Shown in pieces: positions 1 to 11,906 of a stretch of 64,000 bases of DNA (position 1 is the stretch's first letter; every line of letters begins with the position of its first letter). The notes beneath the pieces are model-generated. The model had not been told where the DNA came from. It did no database searches and saw only the letters and a list, made by a program, of their open reading frames with translations. Source of the DNA: Paraconiothyrium sp. Pb-2020 (taxonomy: Eukaryota; Ascomycota; Dothideomycetes; Pleosporales; Didymosphaeriaceae). The translations under genes and the position numbers were made by a program. The DNA lies in assembly GCA_022419385.1 (NCBI GenBank), contig JAJUBI010000005.1, positions 2,108,001-2,172,000 of the forward strand, read 5' to 3'.

Positions 1-719
1 GCGGTCTTCTCCGCGCTGAAACTCATTTAAGTATTGACGGTTTGGGCCCATGTACCTTCTACTTCGTTGACTGTGTGGTTAAATTCCTATAGCAAGGTCA
101 GGTTCCGTACACAGTGAACAATATGTCTGAAATGAAATCTGTAGATAGCGTTGAGGAAGAGAGACATACTCGAGGCTCAGTGCGGTCTTTAGCATGGTAA
201 GTAAATGATGAAGTTGCCGAGTGTGAACGTTAAAAGACACCGGCACAAACGCACGCATGATAGTGCGAGGATCAGAGTGACGTCATCGGCTGTTTATCTT
301 TGCTTTTGCTCTAATTCCATTGCCTAAATGAATGTCTTGGACATAGAAGCACCCAAGGTTTAGTCCCCCGATCCGCTGTAATCTCTAATCGGACGCTATA
401 TTCGCGCGGGAGTCATCCCCTGCATCACGTCGCCAATCAAGTTGCGTTCCTAGGGTCGCGGAGGCTATCGGGTGAACCAATACCGTGGGCTTTGGCGAGG
501 CGCGTATGCAATGTAGGGACCAATTGATAGGTACCTTTACCCCTCCTCCTGGGCACAGCGTGAGAAGTGCGGAGAAGTTGCCAGTGTGGTGGCGCGTTCA
601 AAACATCGACGACATCCGTTGCTGTGACTGACCATCCCTTGCTCACACCACCCGATCTCTTCGATGACCAACTCCTCACACAGTGTTCCTATACAGAACT
701 TGATAGAAACATCGGAGCC
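1..719. other. Unassigned sequence at left edge
   Basis: I see no recognisable gene, RNA or repeat here. The open frames are short and do not resemble a protein family. The last few hundred bases probably contain the promoter of the tetraspanin that starts at 720. Confidence 0.5.
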
Positions 720-1791
720 ATGACTTACAGCAGAAAACAAGTCGTGACGACTATCAGCGTTGTGGTAAGTTGCGAGCTCTGTTCAGCCTGATGACAAGGA
801 CTAACGGACTGCAGTATCTTATTCTCGTTACAGCACTTGCAGGGTGCGACTCATTAGAAAATATCTTCTCACTCTATGACTAACCTGTGCCAGATACGCT
901 GCCTCGTTTGCGAACAAACTCTCCCTGCCCATATCAAATGGACTGGCCCATGCGACTACAGTCCTCCCAATCGTCTCCGGTCTCCTCCTCCAAATTGGCT
1001 ACGATCTCACCCGTCGACAAGAGCGTCGCAAGCGGTTGAACCGCGGAGAGATTCAACGCCCACCCCTCGTCATCATCGCGAACACGCTCATCTTCATCTA
1101 TTCCACCACCGTGATCACACTGCTTGGAACTCATGCAGCCCCTCCCTCTGGTCTTGCTTGTGGACTACGCGAGCGATGGGAGACCCTCTACCGACAGAAA
1201 GATGTGGAGGCTATTCGCACGATACAGGATGTTTTCAAGTGTTGCGGCTTCAAGAACTCAAGGGATATGGCATGGCCCTTTCCGGACAAGACGCATAGAG
1301 CAACGGCTTGTGAAGAAGCATTTGGTCATACAAACGGCTGTCTGGGTCCATGGAAAAGCGAGGAGCAACGAATGGCAGGCATCCTCATGACAGTCGTTGC
1401 GTTGGTGTTCATATGGCAGGTTAGTCACTACTACTACTTTACTGTTCTCGTCCCGATCGCTGACAACAACAAGTTCGCTGTCATTGCCATACCTACACAG
1501 CGAGAGTCTTGGCTACATAATATAGTTCCTGATAGAGTCTCTCGCATGATCGCAGATGAGGAACATGCTAGTAACGATGGTCCCCACCGAGCAATCGATT
1601 ACTTGCCCAACTTCAATCAGTACTCAGATCGAGTAGAAGAAGACAACAGCGACGTCGACGTCGAGAATGGAGCGCACAAGACCATCAAACCGGGAACTGA
1701 GCACGCGGAGAACGTGTTTCCAGGCAGGAACGATGATAGAGGGCAAGAGCGTGGGCCCCTTGAGAACGAATGGCTGCGATCTTCAGACTAA
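720..1791 (+). CDS. Tetraspanin-like membrane protein
   Basis: Tetraspanins are four-pass membrane proteins that organise membrane microdomains; in fungi some are needed for appressorium function. Exons are 720-764, 815-843 and 894-1791. Both introns are 50 nt with CTAAC branch points, and the joined frame is 323 residues. The N-terminus holds the first membrane segment, followed by a second after a short loop and a third near PPLVIIANTLIFIYS. The large extracellular loop has the diagnostic CCGF motif plus two further cysteines (ATACEE, NGCLGPW). The fourth segment is MAGILMTVVALVFIWQ. The remaining acidic tail is cytoplasmic. An 81-nt stretch at 1420-1500 begins GT, ends AG and is in frame, so the tail may lose 27 residues by splicing. 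The family call is firm; the subfamily (PLS1 or TSP3 type) is not. Confidence 0.85.
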
Positions 1792-2938
1792 GCATGAATC
1801 TTGCGCGAACGATACTTTAGTTCTTCAATGGCGTTTCAGAAGCGGGTGTCAGATTAAGGAAATCGTGAAGTTGATGATGCCAATGAGAAAATGGGTAGTG
1901 ATGCGCATCTGGTGTTCTAGGATGGCAAATGTCAACGGTCTCGGCGTTTCAGTGCTCACGAGCAACAGCTTTCTTTTTCCAGTAATACGGGTCTCCACTT
2001 TGCAGTGAGGATCCTCTATCTGGCCTTCAATCTTGTTTCTATTTCGTATATTCCACAATCCAGTAGGCGAAATGAAATCGAGTTCTGCTCATTTCGCAGG
2101 CCTGTCCCCTTTCTCCTCTTGTCGTAACCGGAAACTGTGCTTCCGTCCAGATATGCCTTCACTCGCAAGGGCCTTCTGTGCCCAGCTTCGCATACTGTTT
2201 GGCATGGTTTTTCGACACTGATGTACGTTTCTTCCACTGTGAGACTAAGAAGTCAGTATGGGGTTGATGCAGCAAGGTTCTGGTACGCTCGATGTACATC
2301 ACTGGCTATTGCTTTAGTCGCTGCAAACAGGTTCATCTTTTCTTGGATAATTTCAATGAGTACTCTTTGCTATGGGAAAGAGCCTGCCACTGTGGCATGT
2401 GTAACTTCCCCCGAGGCGGTGACGCCGGCCGTTCTTGCTCCTACCAAGTGCGATGCGTTGATTGCGTGTGCAAGAGTGGTTTCGTACCTCGTATAATGCA
2501 TCAGTTAACGAATTGGCAATCTCCTTGAAGCTCACCGGAGAACATATAGCCGACTTGCTCTCGAGCATGTCAGGTTCGGTTACTTACCTGCCTCGATGTG
2601 GCATCAAACGAGTTATTGCCGATTGGTCGAGTCAGCTGGTCCTGACACCTCGGGCGTCACCCCACGAAATGATCACTTGCCTCAAGTTCGTACAGCAACG
2701 CATACTGTTTGTTCGCATGCACGCACTTGATGTGAGTTCGCAGAGGTTTTTACCTTATCCAAGTATAAGTAAATACATTTTCGTCATGCCATGCGTTTAC
2801 GTTACCACAGACATATGCGCAACCAAAGAAGCCGAGGACTAGAAAAGAGGGGCTTTCAATGACCTGGAGTAGCTCAGCGCTATCCCTCTTGGCTTGTCTC
2901 CTTCTCAGACTTTCGTTTAAGCTTTGTTGTCAGTCGCA
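1792..2938. other. Intergenic region without recognised gene
   Basis: It separates the tetraspanin from the SDHA-like gene. The longest open frame, 2462-2842 (+), gives 126 residues with no family features. The end of the region should hold the SDHA-like promoter, but no clear TATA box stands out. Confidence 0.45.
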
Positions 2939-5279
2939 ATGCGTGCTTCTGTGAGGGCAATACAACGTCAGAAGCTTGGTGCCCGAAGCTCGTTCTTAAG
3001 AAAGAGAACCGGATCCAATTGCCATCAACGTGCATTTGTAACCAGCCAGGATGGTAAAGGGCTGAAACTCATTGATCATCATTACGAGTAAGCTGTTTCG
3101 ACTTTGATTGTCACGGACGAAAGCTGAGATCGCTAGTGCAATTGTTGTCGGTGCGGGTGGCGCTGGGTTGCGTGCAGCAGTAGGCCTCACCGAAGCGGGA
3201 ATGAAGACAGCATGCGTCTCGAAACTATTCCCAACGCGTTCGCATACTGTGGCTGCGCAAGGCGGTATTGGACACTTGAAGTGCGTTCAAAACGATTACA
3301 AGCTAACATTAGCAGGAATTAATGCTGCTCTTGGGAACATGACCGAAGACGACTGGAGATGGCACATGTATGACACGGTCAAAGGTTCGGATTGGCTGGG
3401 AGATCAAGATGCGATCCACTACATGACAAAAGAAGCGATACCGGCAGTCGTAGAGCTTGAGAACTATGGGATGCCTTTCTCGCGAACATCCAAAGGCACC
3501 ATCTACCAGCGAGCACTTGGCGGGCAGTCGTTGAAATACGGAAAAGGTGGCCAGGCATACCGAACCGCATGCGCTGCTGACCGAACAGGCCACGCGATGC
3601 TTCATACCCTTTATGGTCAGAGTTTGAAGCACGGTGTGCAATTCTTCATCGAGTATTTCGCCTTGGATCTGATGATGGAAGATGGAAAATGCGTCGGAAT
3701 CACGGCCCTGAACCTGGAGGACGGGACATGCCATCGCATGTTTGCGAGGAACACTGTTCTGGCAACTGGCGGCAAGTACATTCTAGGGGAGACACCCCAA
3801 TCACATCGGCTGATGACCGCAGGCTATGGCAGAGCATACTTCTCTGCAACGAGTGCCCACACAAGCACTGGCGACGGTAATGCCATGGTCGCTAGGGCTG
3901 GCCTGCCCCTTCAGGACATGGAATTTGTACAATTTCGCAAGTCTCCCCGGTACAAAGTGAATGCACTTTCTCTGATAAGCGAGGGAAAGGCCATCTTCAT
4001 CTAGTTTCAACACAAGAGAAGAACCTGTGTCTCGCTTAGCCGAGTTACGGGGCAGTGTACTATCCCCGCTTCTGTGAGACATACGCTGACTTGGTGCCTT
4101 TGGGTCTCGCAGACCCTTCTGGAATTTATGGCGCGGGTGTAAGTACCCCTCTTCGCTTCAAGTTTCTGCTTGACTAACGAAATCCAGGTCCTTATCACAG
4201 AAGGAGCGCGCGGCGAGGGAGGCTATCTTCTCAATCGGGAAGGCGAACGTTTCATGGAGCGGTACGCACCGACAGCGAAAGACCTTGCAAGCCGAGATGT
4301 TGTTTCACGCAGCATGAACTTGGAGATATTAGAAGGACGAGGCTGTGGATCGGACAAAGATCATATATACCTGCAGCTGTCCCATCTACCGAAAGATATC
4401 ATTATGGAGCGGCTGCCAGGCATCGCCGAAACTGCAGCCATTTTTGCCGGCATCGATATCACGAAAGAGCCCATTCCCGTACTACCGACAGTGCATTATT
4501 GCATGGGTGGAGTGCCGACCAACTTCAAGGGACAAGTTCTGAACATACGAGACGGAAAAGAGTTCGTGGTGGATGGGTTGTATGCGGCGGGCGAAGTCGC
4601 CTGTGTCAGCGTACACGGTGCCAACAGGCTTGGTGCAAACTCACTTCTCGATATTGTAGTATTTGTAAGCACGCTTGGTCCTTAGTACCTTGTGGACACG
4701 CAATCCACTCACACTGGTTAGGGTCGAGCGACTGCATTACATATAGTGGAGAACTTCGCGCCATCAGCATCTCATCACTACGCACCAGCGGACGTCGGAC
4801 TTGATTCACTTCGGGAGATTACCGCAATACTTGACTCGACTGGCTCATGTTCGACGGCTTCCTTGAGAGATGAGATGCAGCGTACGATGCAATCCACTAC
4901 TGCGGTTTTTCGTACACAGGACTCGCTCACCACCGGCAATGCACAACTGCAAGACATAGAGAAACGGTTTGTTGGCGATCTGAATGTCACCGACAAGAGC
5001 CTTATATGGAACACCGACCTAATAGAAACACTTGAGTTGCGAAATCTACTAACGAATGCAATACAAACCAGTAAGGCTGCGCTTACAAGAACCGAGAGTC
5101 GCGGCGCGCACGCGCGAGACGACTTCATGGAAAGGGATGATCAAAATTGGTTGAAACACAGCCTGACGTGGCAGACAGGCGCAGGCAAAGAAGTGATTTG
5201 GTCGACGCGTGCCGTGCAGATGAGTACTTTGAACGAGACAGAGTGCAGGAGCGTGCCACCAGTGAAGAGGTCATACTAA
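2939..5279 (+). CDS. Succinate dehydrogenase flavoprotein subunit, probable second copy
   Basis: SDHA oxidises succinate to fumarate in complex II on the mitochondrial inner membrane. Exons are 2939-3087, 3137-3264, 3316-3771, 3823-3936, 4113-4138, 4188-4664 and 4722-5279. They sum to 1908 nt (635 residues), about normal length. The N-terminus is Arg-rich like a mitochondrial presequence. Then come the FAD dinucleotide motif GAGGAG (about 55-60), the flavin-linking His in RSHTVAAQGGI (about His86), HPSGIYGAG, the substrate loop RGEGGYL, ASRDVVSR, and HGANRLGANSLLD. The C-terminus ends PPVKRSY, close to the family's usual PPFKRVY. Two introns (3772-3822 and 3937-4112) use GC donors (GCAAGT), since only these restore the conserved blocks. 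Active-site residues are intact, so it is probably functional. The degree of divergence suggests a paralogue rather than the only SDHA; that is inference. Confidence 0.9.
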
Positions 5280-7127
5280 ATATCACCCTATTACGCTTGA
5301 CATGGTAGCCTACCCTATATGACGATCGCTCTTCGCCGCCTAGTCTTGAAGTAAATCTCTCACTACTATCACGTCCGAAGCTCCACAAACACGCTCAAGG
5401 CCGTTTATCAACGTGCACCCGACCTATCACTCATTTGTTGCTTCTCGGATATCTGCGAGTCAGAACTGGCAGCCCACGGTTAGCAAGTGTCAGACTACTC
5501 GGGCAAGCTTCCACCAAAGTAATGGTCGTTTAGCAGGATCTCAGGCTTAGTGTTACCGTGTATGCTAGAGTACTAACGAAAATCAAGCCAAAAAAATGCA
5601 GGCGAACTAAGTTCACGTGTCATTGCTAGGGGCTCCAATGACTCATATCATAAGCTCTCCTTAGTTATACGTCTATCTAGGCATACGTGAAACTCTTGTT
5701 GCGGTATACCTTGTAGCGAGTGCGCTAGGTCATGCACAACTTCGTTCAACATCGAGCTTGATCAGCAGCCTTCAAAGGAGCCTTCTAGGGATTTGATACC
5801 GGTTCGAATGGTATATCAGAGACTTGGAGAGGGCCGAGATTGCCTCCTCTGGGATGGTCGCGTGAGAACTGACGCATAGATTGTGGAGGGACATCTCGAT
5901 GGCCCCTTTTAAGGTCATGGTACATTGGATGCTGTCAGGGTCGCACGCCCATTCGTTCACCCACGAGCCTTCTGTCTATTCGAGAGAGAATTCACGGCCT
6001 CTTTGCACTTCCACACAACACTGCCTGAGAAATCTTATCCAAGATCGACAAGCAGCTCTCCTTCATGCAAACGAAAGATGCTTCGACTCTATAGTCTATT
6101 TCGGGTAAACCATAGTGCATGATGCAGTCGACTGATCCTGGAAATCGAATAAAGAGGCAGCCGACGAGCACCGAGTCATTTAAAAGAACGTCCAGAGATG
6201 CGGAGCGACTTCCGCTCGCAAACGATCCGTTGGCAATAATAGAGTGTTAGCTTATTCAGTTCGGTACGGCTACTCTCGAGCACAGTGTACAGATGAAGCG
6301 CCTCGACCCCGCGTTTTGTACAGACGTTACTGTTTCGGTTCTGGCCGCAACCCTTTGAGGCCAAGTGGCACATGCCCAGGCGATTTATGCACCGATTCCG
6401 GCGAGGGCCATGCAGGAAACCGCCCATCCGTTGTGTCTAGCACTGCATTAAAGCGTATTGTCCTTGTCCGCCTCAGTCACGTGGCTACGCGTATGATAGA
6501 GCTCCTGTGCATCGTCTGGAATCTTATCGGCGCCTTCCTGACACCACGAGGACATTTGAAGTCCCTTGCATATCTCAGCTTGGTCCACTATCAAGCGCCC
6601 AGTTTCGAGTTCATGAACTTATACAAGCGTTACCGTTATGTCTTCCTCCATCCCTGACCACCAGGAAAAGTTGAATATTCGAGTTTTAGAGTCTTGATGT
6701 TCACACCGGTTGCGGACGATCTTCTCGTAGCGTGACAAGCCTATTCTGCTCTTCCCACGGGCAACATCGAGGCCTTTCAGGCCTTTCGACTCGTTAGCTT
6801 CGACTGAGTCGGTTATTAAGGACGCCGTCGTCCAATGGTCTATTTCTAGTCGATATTGATTTCGAAATCACTATCCTAGATCTTGTCCCCTGGAAGTTTG
6901 AACGTACAGGGACATGGGTCGATGGAGCTCGGTTGTTAACAATCTCCCATATAGAGATCAGCATACTGGAGAGCTTTCCAAGCATGACTTTTATATTCTA
7001 CCATCAGCTGGAAGACGTCATGTCAGCTCATTCAACAGATTCCGAGATCCCACACGTACCATGAATACTCCCATGGCTTGTTGAGTCTCCATGACAGCAT
7101 TGCTCAAGTTCTGTTCATCATAGAGAT
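5280..7127. other. 1.8-kb gene-poor region
   Basis: No family-like open frame, RNA gene or repeat was recognised on either strand. The longest open frame (6244-6657, +) reads as non-coding. The right part probably contains the 3' end signals of the minus-strand HIT zinc-finger gene. Confidence 0.45.
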
Positions 7128-7784
7128 TCATAACGTATCCATTGCTTCCCTGTCTGCCAGCTTGCTCGCATCACCGTACATCTCCTCCACAAGCCGCACA
7201 AACTCTCCGAGACCCTCCTTCTCTTCTGCTTTGCTCCCCTCTCGCAAGCTCTTCAAAATCCTCAGCGCGTCATTATTTCCTTGTTTCGGCGTCCACCTCG
7301 GCATATGATCACCTCCACCCCTACCACCCCCTCTGCCTCTGCCACCCCGCCCTCTGAATGTCCCTCGTCCCCTTGCCCCCCTCATTCGCGGCCCATCTTC
7401 GGGATCTGGCTCGATCGTCGCAGCATATACTCGTTGCAAGGTCGGAAGTAATGTCGGATGTGATTTGAGGAGCGCTTGGAATTGTGTGTCTGTCGCAAGG
7501 CGGGAGAAATCTGTTTTTGCGCGCAGGTACGTCGGGATTGATTCGGGAGGTGAGATTAGTTTTGGAATATCAGGGGCCGGTAGTGGCGCGGGAGGTGCTG
7601 AAGCGCCTTCGGGGTGTGCGCGCTGATGTTCCTTGAAGCATGGTATTGAGCAGCTAGGACGTGTTAGTGAACGATCCCGGTTCACAAGAGAGGACAAAGA
7701 AGCGGCTTACTAGGGGAGGGCACATGTAGGACATTTGTATTTTTTGGGTGCGCTGTTGCAGACGCCACAATGAATGTCTACCAT
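7128..7784 (-). CDS. HIT-type zinc finger protein (ZNHIT3/Hit1-like)
   Basis: Proteins of this type help assemble box C/D snoRNPs in the nucleus. Exons are 7711-7784 and 7128-7653, joined across a 57-nt intron with a CTAAC branch point, giving 199 residues. The HIT zinc finger lies at the N-terminus: CGVC, CPTC, then YCSIPC and FKEHQRAH. The cysteine spacing is completed only after splicing (CALP|YCSIP). A proline-rich linker and a helical middle (about 60-110) follow, then an RGG/GRG-rich stretch (about 125-150) expected to bind RNA, and an acidic helical end. The gene is head-to-head with COX11, 213 bp apart. The HIT finger is certain; the exact orthologue (Hit1 versus another HIT protein) is inferred. 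Confidence 0.85.
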
Positions 7785-7997
7785 CTTCTGAAAGGAAAGT
7801 ACTGCACTACGTGAATTATAGGAGAGAACGAAGAATCCTGTTGAGATGACGTTGACGAAAGACCGAAAGTTCTTGGTCGCAACGCTAAGATGCGAGAACC
7901 TCCGTTCGCTGTCCAATCAGCGTCAGAGAAACCCCGACAGTTTGAGCTTTGCGATCCGGTGAACGCAACGCCATTGCTCCTCACCGTCGACCCCACA
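7785..7997. promoter_or_regulatory. Bidirectional promoter, HIT zinc finger / COX11
   Basis: These 213 bp separate two divergent start codons and must hold both core promoters. I see no clear TATA box, as is common for fungal housekeeping genes. Confidence 0.55.
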
Positions 7998-8880
7998 ATG
8001 TCTGTCCCATCTTCCCTACGCCAGACGCCGCGACTACTAGACTCCTGGACATGCTCGTCTTGCTCCCGACTGCTCCCTCGCGCCTTCCGATCAACGAAAG
8101 CCAACATCGTACGACCACGAAGATGTCTGAACACCACGAGAGAACCAAGACAGGGTATTGCGCCCTCCATGGATGAGGTGCGCCAACAATATAAAGAGAA
8201 GAATAGGACAACTATGTACTGCACGCTCGTTTCACGCATCAATGGCAGCTCCGCTCACACTCACGCAGGAACTACGTCTTCAGTATAATTCTCGGCACGG
8301 TTGCCCTATCCTACGGCTCGGTCCCGATGTACAAAATGGTATTAGACCTTGCTCTTACATCGGGACTTTGTTTAATCTGCTTTAGATCTGTCAAACCACT
8401 GGCTGGGGTGGCCAACCCATAAAGTCTGCAGCCCACGGCGACGACTCCCGCGACCCCTCCGAACGCCTCCGACCAGTGGAAGACCATCCACGCATCCGTA
8501 TAACCTTCAATGGATCCACCTCGGACGTTCTTCCGTGGAAGTTTGTACCACAACAACGTGAAGTTCGTGTTCTACCCGGCGAGACGGCCCTAGCCTTTTA
8601 CACTGCGACGAATACGTCGAAAGAGGATATCATTGGCGTAGCCACGTACAGCGTGACTCCTGGACAAGTGGCGCCGTACTTCTCAAAGATCCAGTGCTTT
8701 TGTTTTGAGGAGCAGAGGCTGAATGCGGGGGAGACCGTGGACATGCCTGTATTCTTCTACATCGATCCCGAGTTCGCGAGTGACATCAACATGAAAGGTA
8801 TCGAGACGGTGACACTGAGTTATACATTCTTCAAGGCGAAGTACGATTCCGAAGGGCATTTGCGTCCGGTGGCGCAATAA
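7998..8880 (+). CDS. COX11: Cytochrome c oxidase assembly protein COX11
   Basis: COX11 is a copper chaperone of the mitochondrial inner membrane that delivers copper to the CuB site of cytochrome c oxidase subunit 1. Exons are 7998-8215, 8269-8338 and 8386-8880, summing to 783 nt (260 residues). The first 60 or so residues are Arg/Ser-rich and fit a mitochondrial presequence. The NRTTM motif is followed by one membrane segment (YVFSIILGTVALSYGSVPMY) and the family block QTTGWGGQP. The intermembrane-space domain carries the copper-binding motif CFCFEEQ and the block DMPVFFYIDPEF. Splice sites were chosen because they restore NRTTM-NY and MYKM-ICQ. The gene ends 75 bp before the UreG gene on the other strand. 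All key residues are present. Confidence 0.96.
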
Positions 8881-8955
8881 ATGTTGGAAGGCTAAGGTGT
8901 GCATTATTGTATTGAAACAGAAGGTATCTTTGGTCCAAGCATGTTCGTATTTGAT

Positions 8956-9823
8956 CTACTCCATCACCACAGGCTCAAACTTCTCCTTCCGCGCCTGATT
9001 TGCACCACTCGCTTTCCATGCGCTCAGTATCAGATCTACAATGTTCTTAAGCCCCTCATCCCTTTTGATCACCGCAAAGATGGTCGGTCCACCCTCCCGC
9101 ATTCTCCTGCTATCTCTCTCCATAACGCCCAAATCCGCGCCCACAGCCTCGGCCAGGTCGCATTTGTTTACGATCAGAAGATCGCTCTGCGTGATGCCCG
9201 GGCCGCCCTTGCGCGGAATCTTGTCACCGCCCGACACATCGATAACGTAAATGATGAAGTCTGCGAGCTCGCGCGAGTAGTTCGCAGCCAGGTTGTCGCC
9301 GCCAGACTCAATCAGCAGGAGATCTGTGTCGAACTTGTGATGGAGCTGCGTAAGGGTAAGGAGGTTTGTGGAAATGTCTTCGCGAACAGCAGCGTGGGGA
9401 CACCCTCCCGTCTCAACAGCAACGATGCGTTCAGCAGGGAGAGCATTGTTCTTGGTGAGAAACTCGCAGTCTTCGCGGGTGAAGATGTCGTTTGTCACGG
9501 CGGCGATGGAGAAGCGTGTGCGGAGAGCTTTGCACAGGGCAAGCATGAGCGCTGTTTTGCCGGAGCCTACGGGACTTTTTGCAGTCAGTCTCCTGGTATC
9601 TGGAAACTTACAATGACTGCAGAAAGAGAGCTAAGGGTATCATGAGGAAAGCGTACCCTCCAATACCAATGGTGAAGGATCTATCCTCCCAGTTGCGACC
9701 TTCTATAATGGGCATTTCGCGCCCGATGAAACTACCAGGTCCGTCTAGTATCTCATGAGTGTGGCCGTGGTCTCCGCCGGCATGCGAATGTGACGCGCCA
9801 TCATGTGCGTGCGCGTGAGACAT
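8956..9823 (-). CDS. ureG: Urease accessory protein UreG (Ni-delivery GTPase)
   Basis: UreG hydrolyses GTP to insert nickel into urease, the enzyme that splits urea to ammonia and CO2. Exons are 9657-9823 and 8956-9574, summing to 786 nt (261 residues) across an 82-nt intron. The N-terminus has a His-rich stretch (HAHAHD, HSHAGGDHGHTHE) that can bind nickel, as in other eukaryotic UreG. The P-loop GPVGSGKT (about 56-63) is formed exactly by splicing. ETGGCPHAAVRED, the family's conserved Cys-Pro-His metal site, follows, then LIESGGDNL and the GTPase specificity motif NKCDLA. Urease itself is not in the window. Confidence 0.95.
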
Positions 9824-10855
9824 GGTAGATTGCGTAGCGATTGAGGAGAGGAGCTGAGACTGAAGCCGGTGCGCGGAAAGCTATCCAAGATTATGTGTGG
9901 CTTGGGTTTGCAACATGCGAAGTGCAGAAGTTCGCAGTGCTCAACCCTTAGAGTGGGATGGTGGGGCAGCTTCCGGAGCCGCGGTTCGACGTGGGAGTCT
10001 TTGTCATGCTCCTATCTTGCACAGGCAGGCATACGACACTCGTTGAACTGGCAGCCTCCGTTGTTTTGTCTAGGTGGAACTCTCAGATTGATGGAAGTCT
10101 GGCTTGCCTTAGGCCTACGCCGCAACGTCTCTTCAGGCGTCCGAAGGGTGACGCAAAACGCACGACGGGCATGGGCCATTGCTTCCACTCGAGTATCCCA
10201 TATTAGAACATTTCTCCGTCTCCCCTCCGCACACGACGTCGATGGGCTTCGGAACATGCGCGTTCCTACTATCCGCATTCTCGTCTATAGACTTGTTCGC
10301 GTGATCTTAACGGCTCTAGCTGGCCCTGTCCTAGAAAGACCTCAAAACGATCGCGATCGCGAAGATCGCGCCCCTTTCGCTCACCACGCCTATCCACAAC
10401 ACGTTATGCTACGCGAACATGGCCTTAAATGGCGCGGTAGCTATCCGCCAATGGTCCAAGCTACACTGCAACCGCGCAGTACCTGCAGCACAGTGACGAA
10501 AACATTTGCCAACTCACCCTGGCGCGCATCAGCCGCACGATCGCCCGGACCAGGTTTTTTGCGGCTTCACCTCTATTCGGTTGTCGGTGACTGGGCCCTA
10601 GGGCCTGAGGGATTTACCCGCCACTTGTTTGTAAGTACCAACGCGACGACTGTGAAGTCATTGTACTCTCCCCTGCCTCTTGAGTTGCGGCGGCCATGAT
10701 ACTTACGCCTCAAAACCAGTCCTGACTGCCTTTTTTTTTTATCCCTTTGCTCGACTGACAACTCTCATCGATGAAGGCTTCTGCAATAGATATTGAGAAC
10801 GCAGACCTGGACATTAAACGATCTGTGCCATCAATCGGGATATTCGCCCTCGACG
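9824..10855. other. Intergenic region with an unexplained long open frame
   Basis: A stop-free + frame at 9869-10699 would encode 276 residues, rich in Arg, Ser and Leu, without recognisable motifs. It starts only 45 bp from the UreG start. I cannot call it a gene. A short T-run (10732-10740) lies upstream of the next gene, and a 28-codon upstream frame begins at 10774. Confidence 0.4.
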
Positions 10856-11906
10856 ATGTCTAAGAAATTTGTCACCTCTTTTTCCGCAAGCTCCACATCC
10901 ACAACCTCCGAATCTTGGCTGGAGCATACGTGGACCTCGTTCCTACTCTGGGATATCGATCGCGAGTTTCAGAATGCCCATGAAGCTTACGAGCGATGGA
11001 TGACGAAACACCAACCAAGACGGTCAACCTGGGAGTGCATTGCTGGGAGCAACAACGAAGATCTTTTGGGCCGCTCATTACGCTTGGGAAGTCAAGTTCA
11101 AAAGGTTATCCAAGATGGCCAGCGGAAGTTCGGTAAGAAGTTCGACAAAGGAGACGGTGGGTTTTACTTCCTCGGATCGTCAACATATGCTCACTTCTGA
11201 AGCAACCTGCCACACTATTCTCTCGGCACAGCTTCTTCGCCTCCAGCACGAAATCTGCATGCCGCTACTAGACACCGTCCACTCCCACTACCTGAGCCCG
11301 AGACCGCATTTTGTTGTCCTTCGAGCGGCAAAAGGGGTCCGTCGCGCCTGCCTCGAGGCGCTGCAGGACCAAATATCGCGCCTCTCGCCCCGGTATATAG
11401 AACCGTACCTTCCGCCTCCCCGCTTCTCAGTTCAATTCTGCCCTCTCGCAGTGCAGCTGCAGAAAGACCATCGGACTGGTCATGTCAGCAAGCTTCACAC
11501 ACGAAAAGTGAACCAGAAAGATCGCTACGACGACAGAGAAAAGTGTCCGTACTGCAAGGCGATTGTGTCCGTTGCGGCGCACTCCGGCCTACCGCAGTAT
11601 CGTCGCATACTTTTCGAGTCGCATATACTACCCCAGAACCCGAAAACCGAGGAGAAAGCATCGTTCGCTTGCACCGGCTGCTATAAGAATCTTGATGATT
11701 CATATGCATTTTTAGAGCATGTCTTTCACATGGAGATCGGGAGCGAGAAAAGCTGTTTGAAACGATATAGCACACAGTTCAGTGTGGATACGAGACTAAT
11801 GGAGAACGACCCTAGGCTAATAGAGCAGTGTCTGAAGAACTGTCTTGAGCGAGAGATGATGAGGTCGAACGGGATAGGAAAGAGTAAGGAGGTGCTGGGG
11901 ATTTAA
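10856..11906 (+). CDS. Uncharacterised protein with Cys-rich C-terminal region
   Basis: I do not recognise this family. The model uses exons 10856-11132 and 11203-11906 joined over a 70-nt intron (donor GTAAGA), which brings both open frames into register: 981 nt, 326 residues. The N-terminal part is helical and aromatic (WLEHTWTSFLLWDIDREF). The middle is also helical, followed by a Pro-rich turn (PPPRFSVQFCPL). The C-terminal third contains CPYC and, about 45 residues later, CTGC then ...HVFHME and a final Cys, which could form a zinc-binding fold. An alternative donor at 11161 would break the frame. It is probably real because both long exons are charged and coherent, but the function is unknown. 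Confidence 0.6.

Noticed and set aside
2462..2842. 126-codon + frame before the SDHA-like gene
   Set aside because: I checked for a LysM or other small secreted domain; the cysteine pattern and signal peptide are absent.
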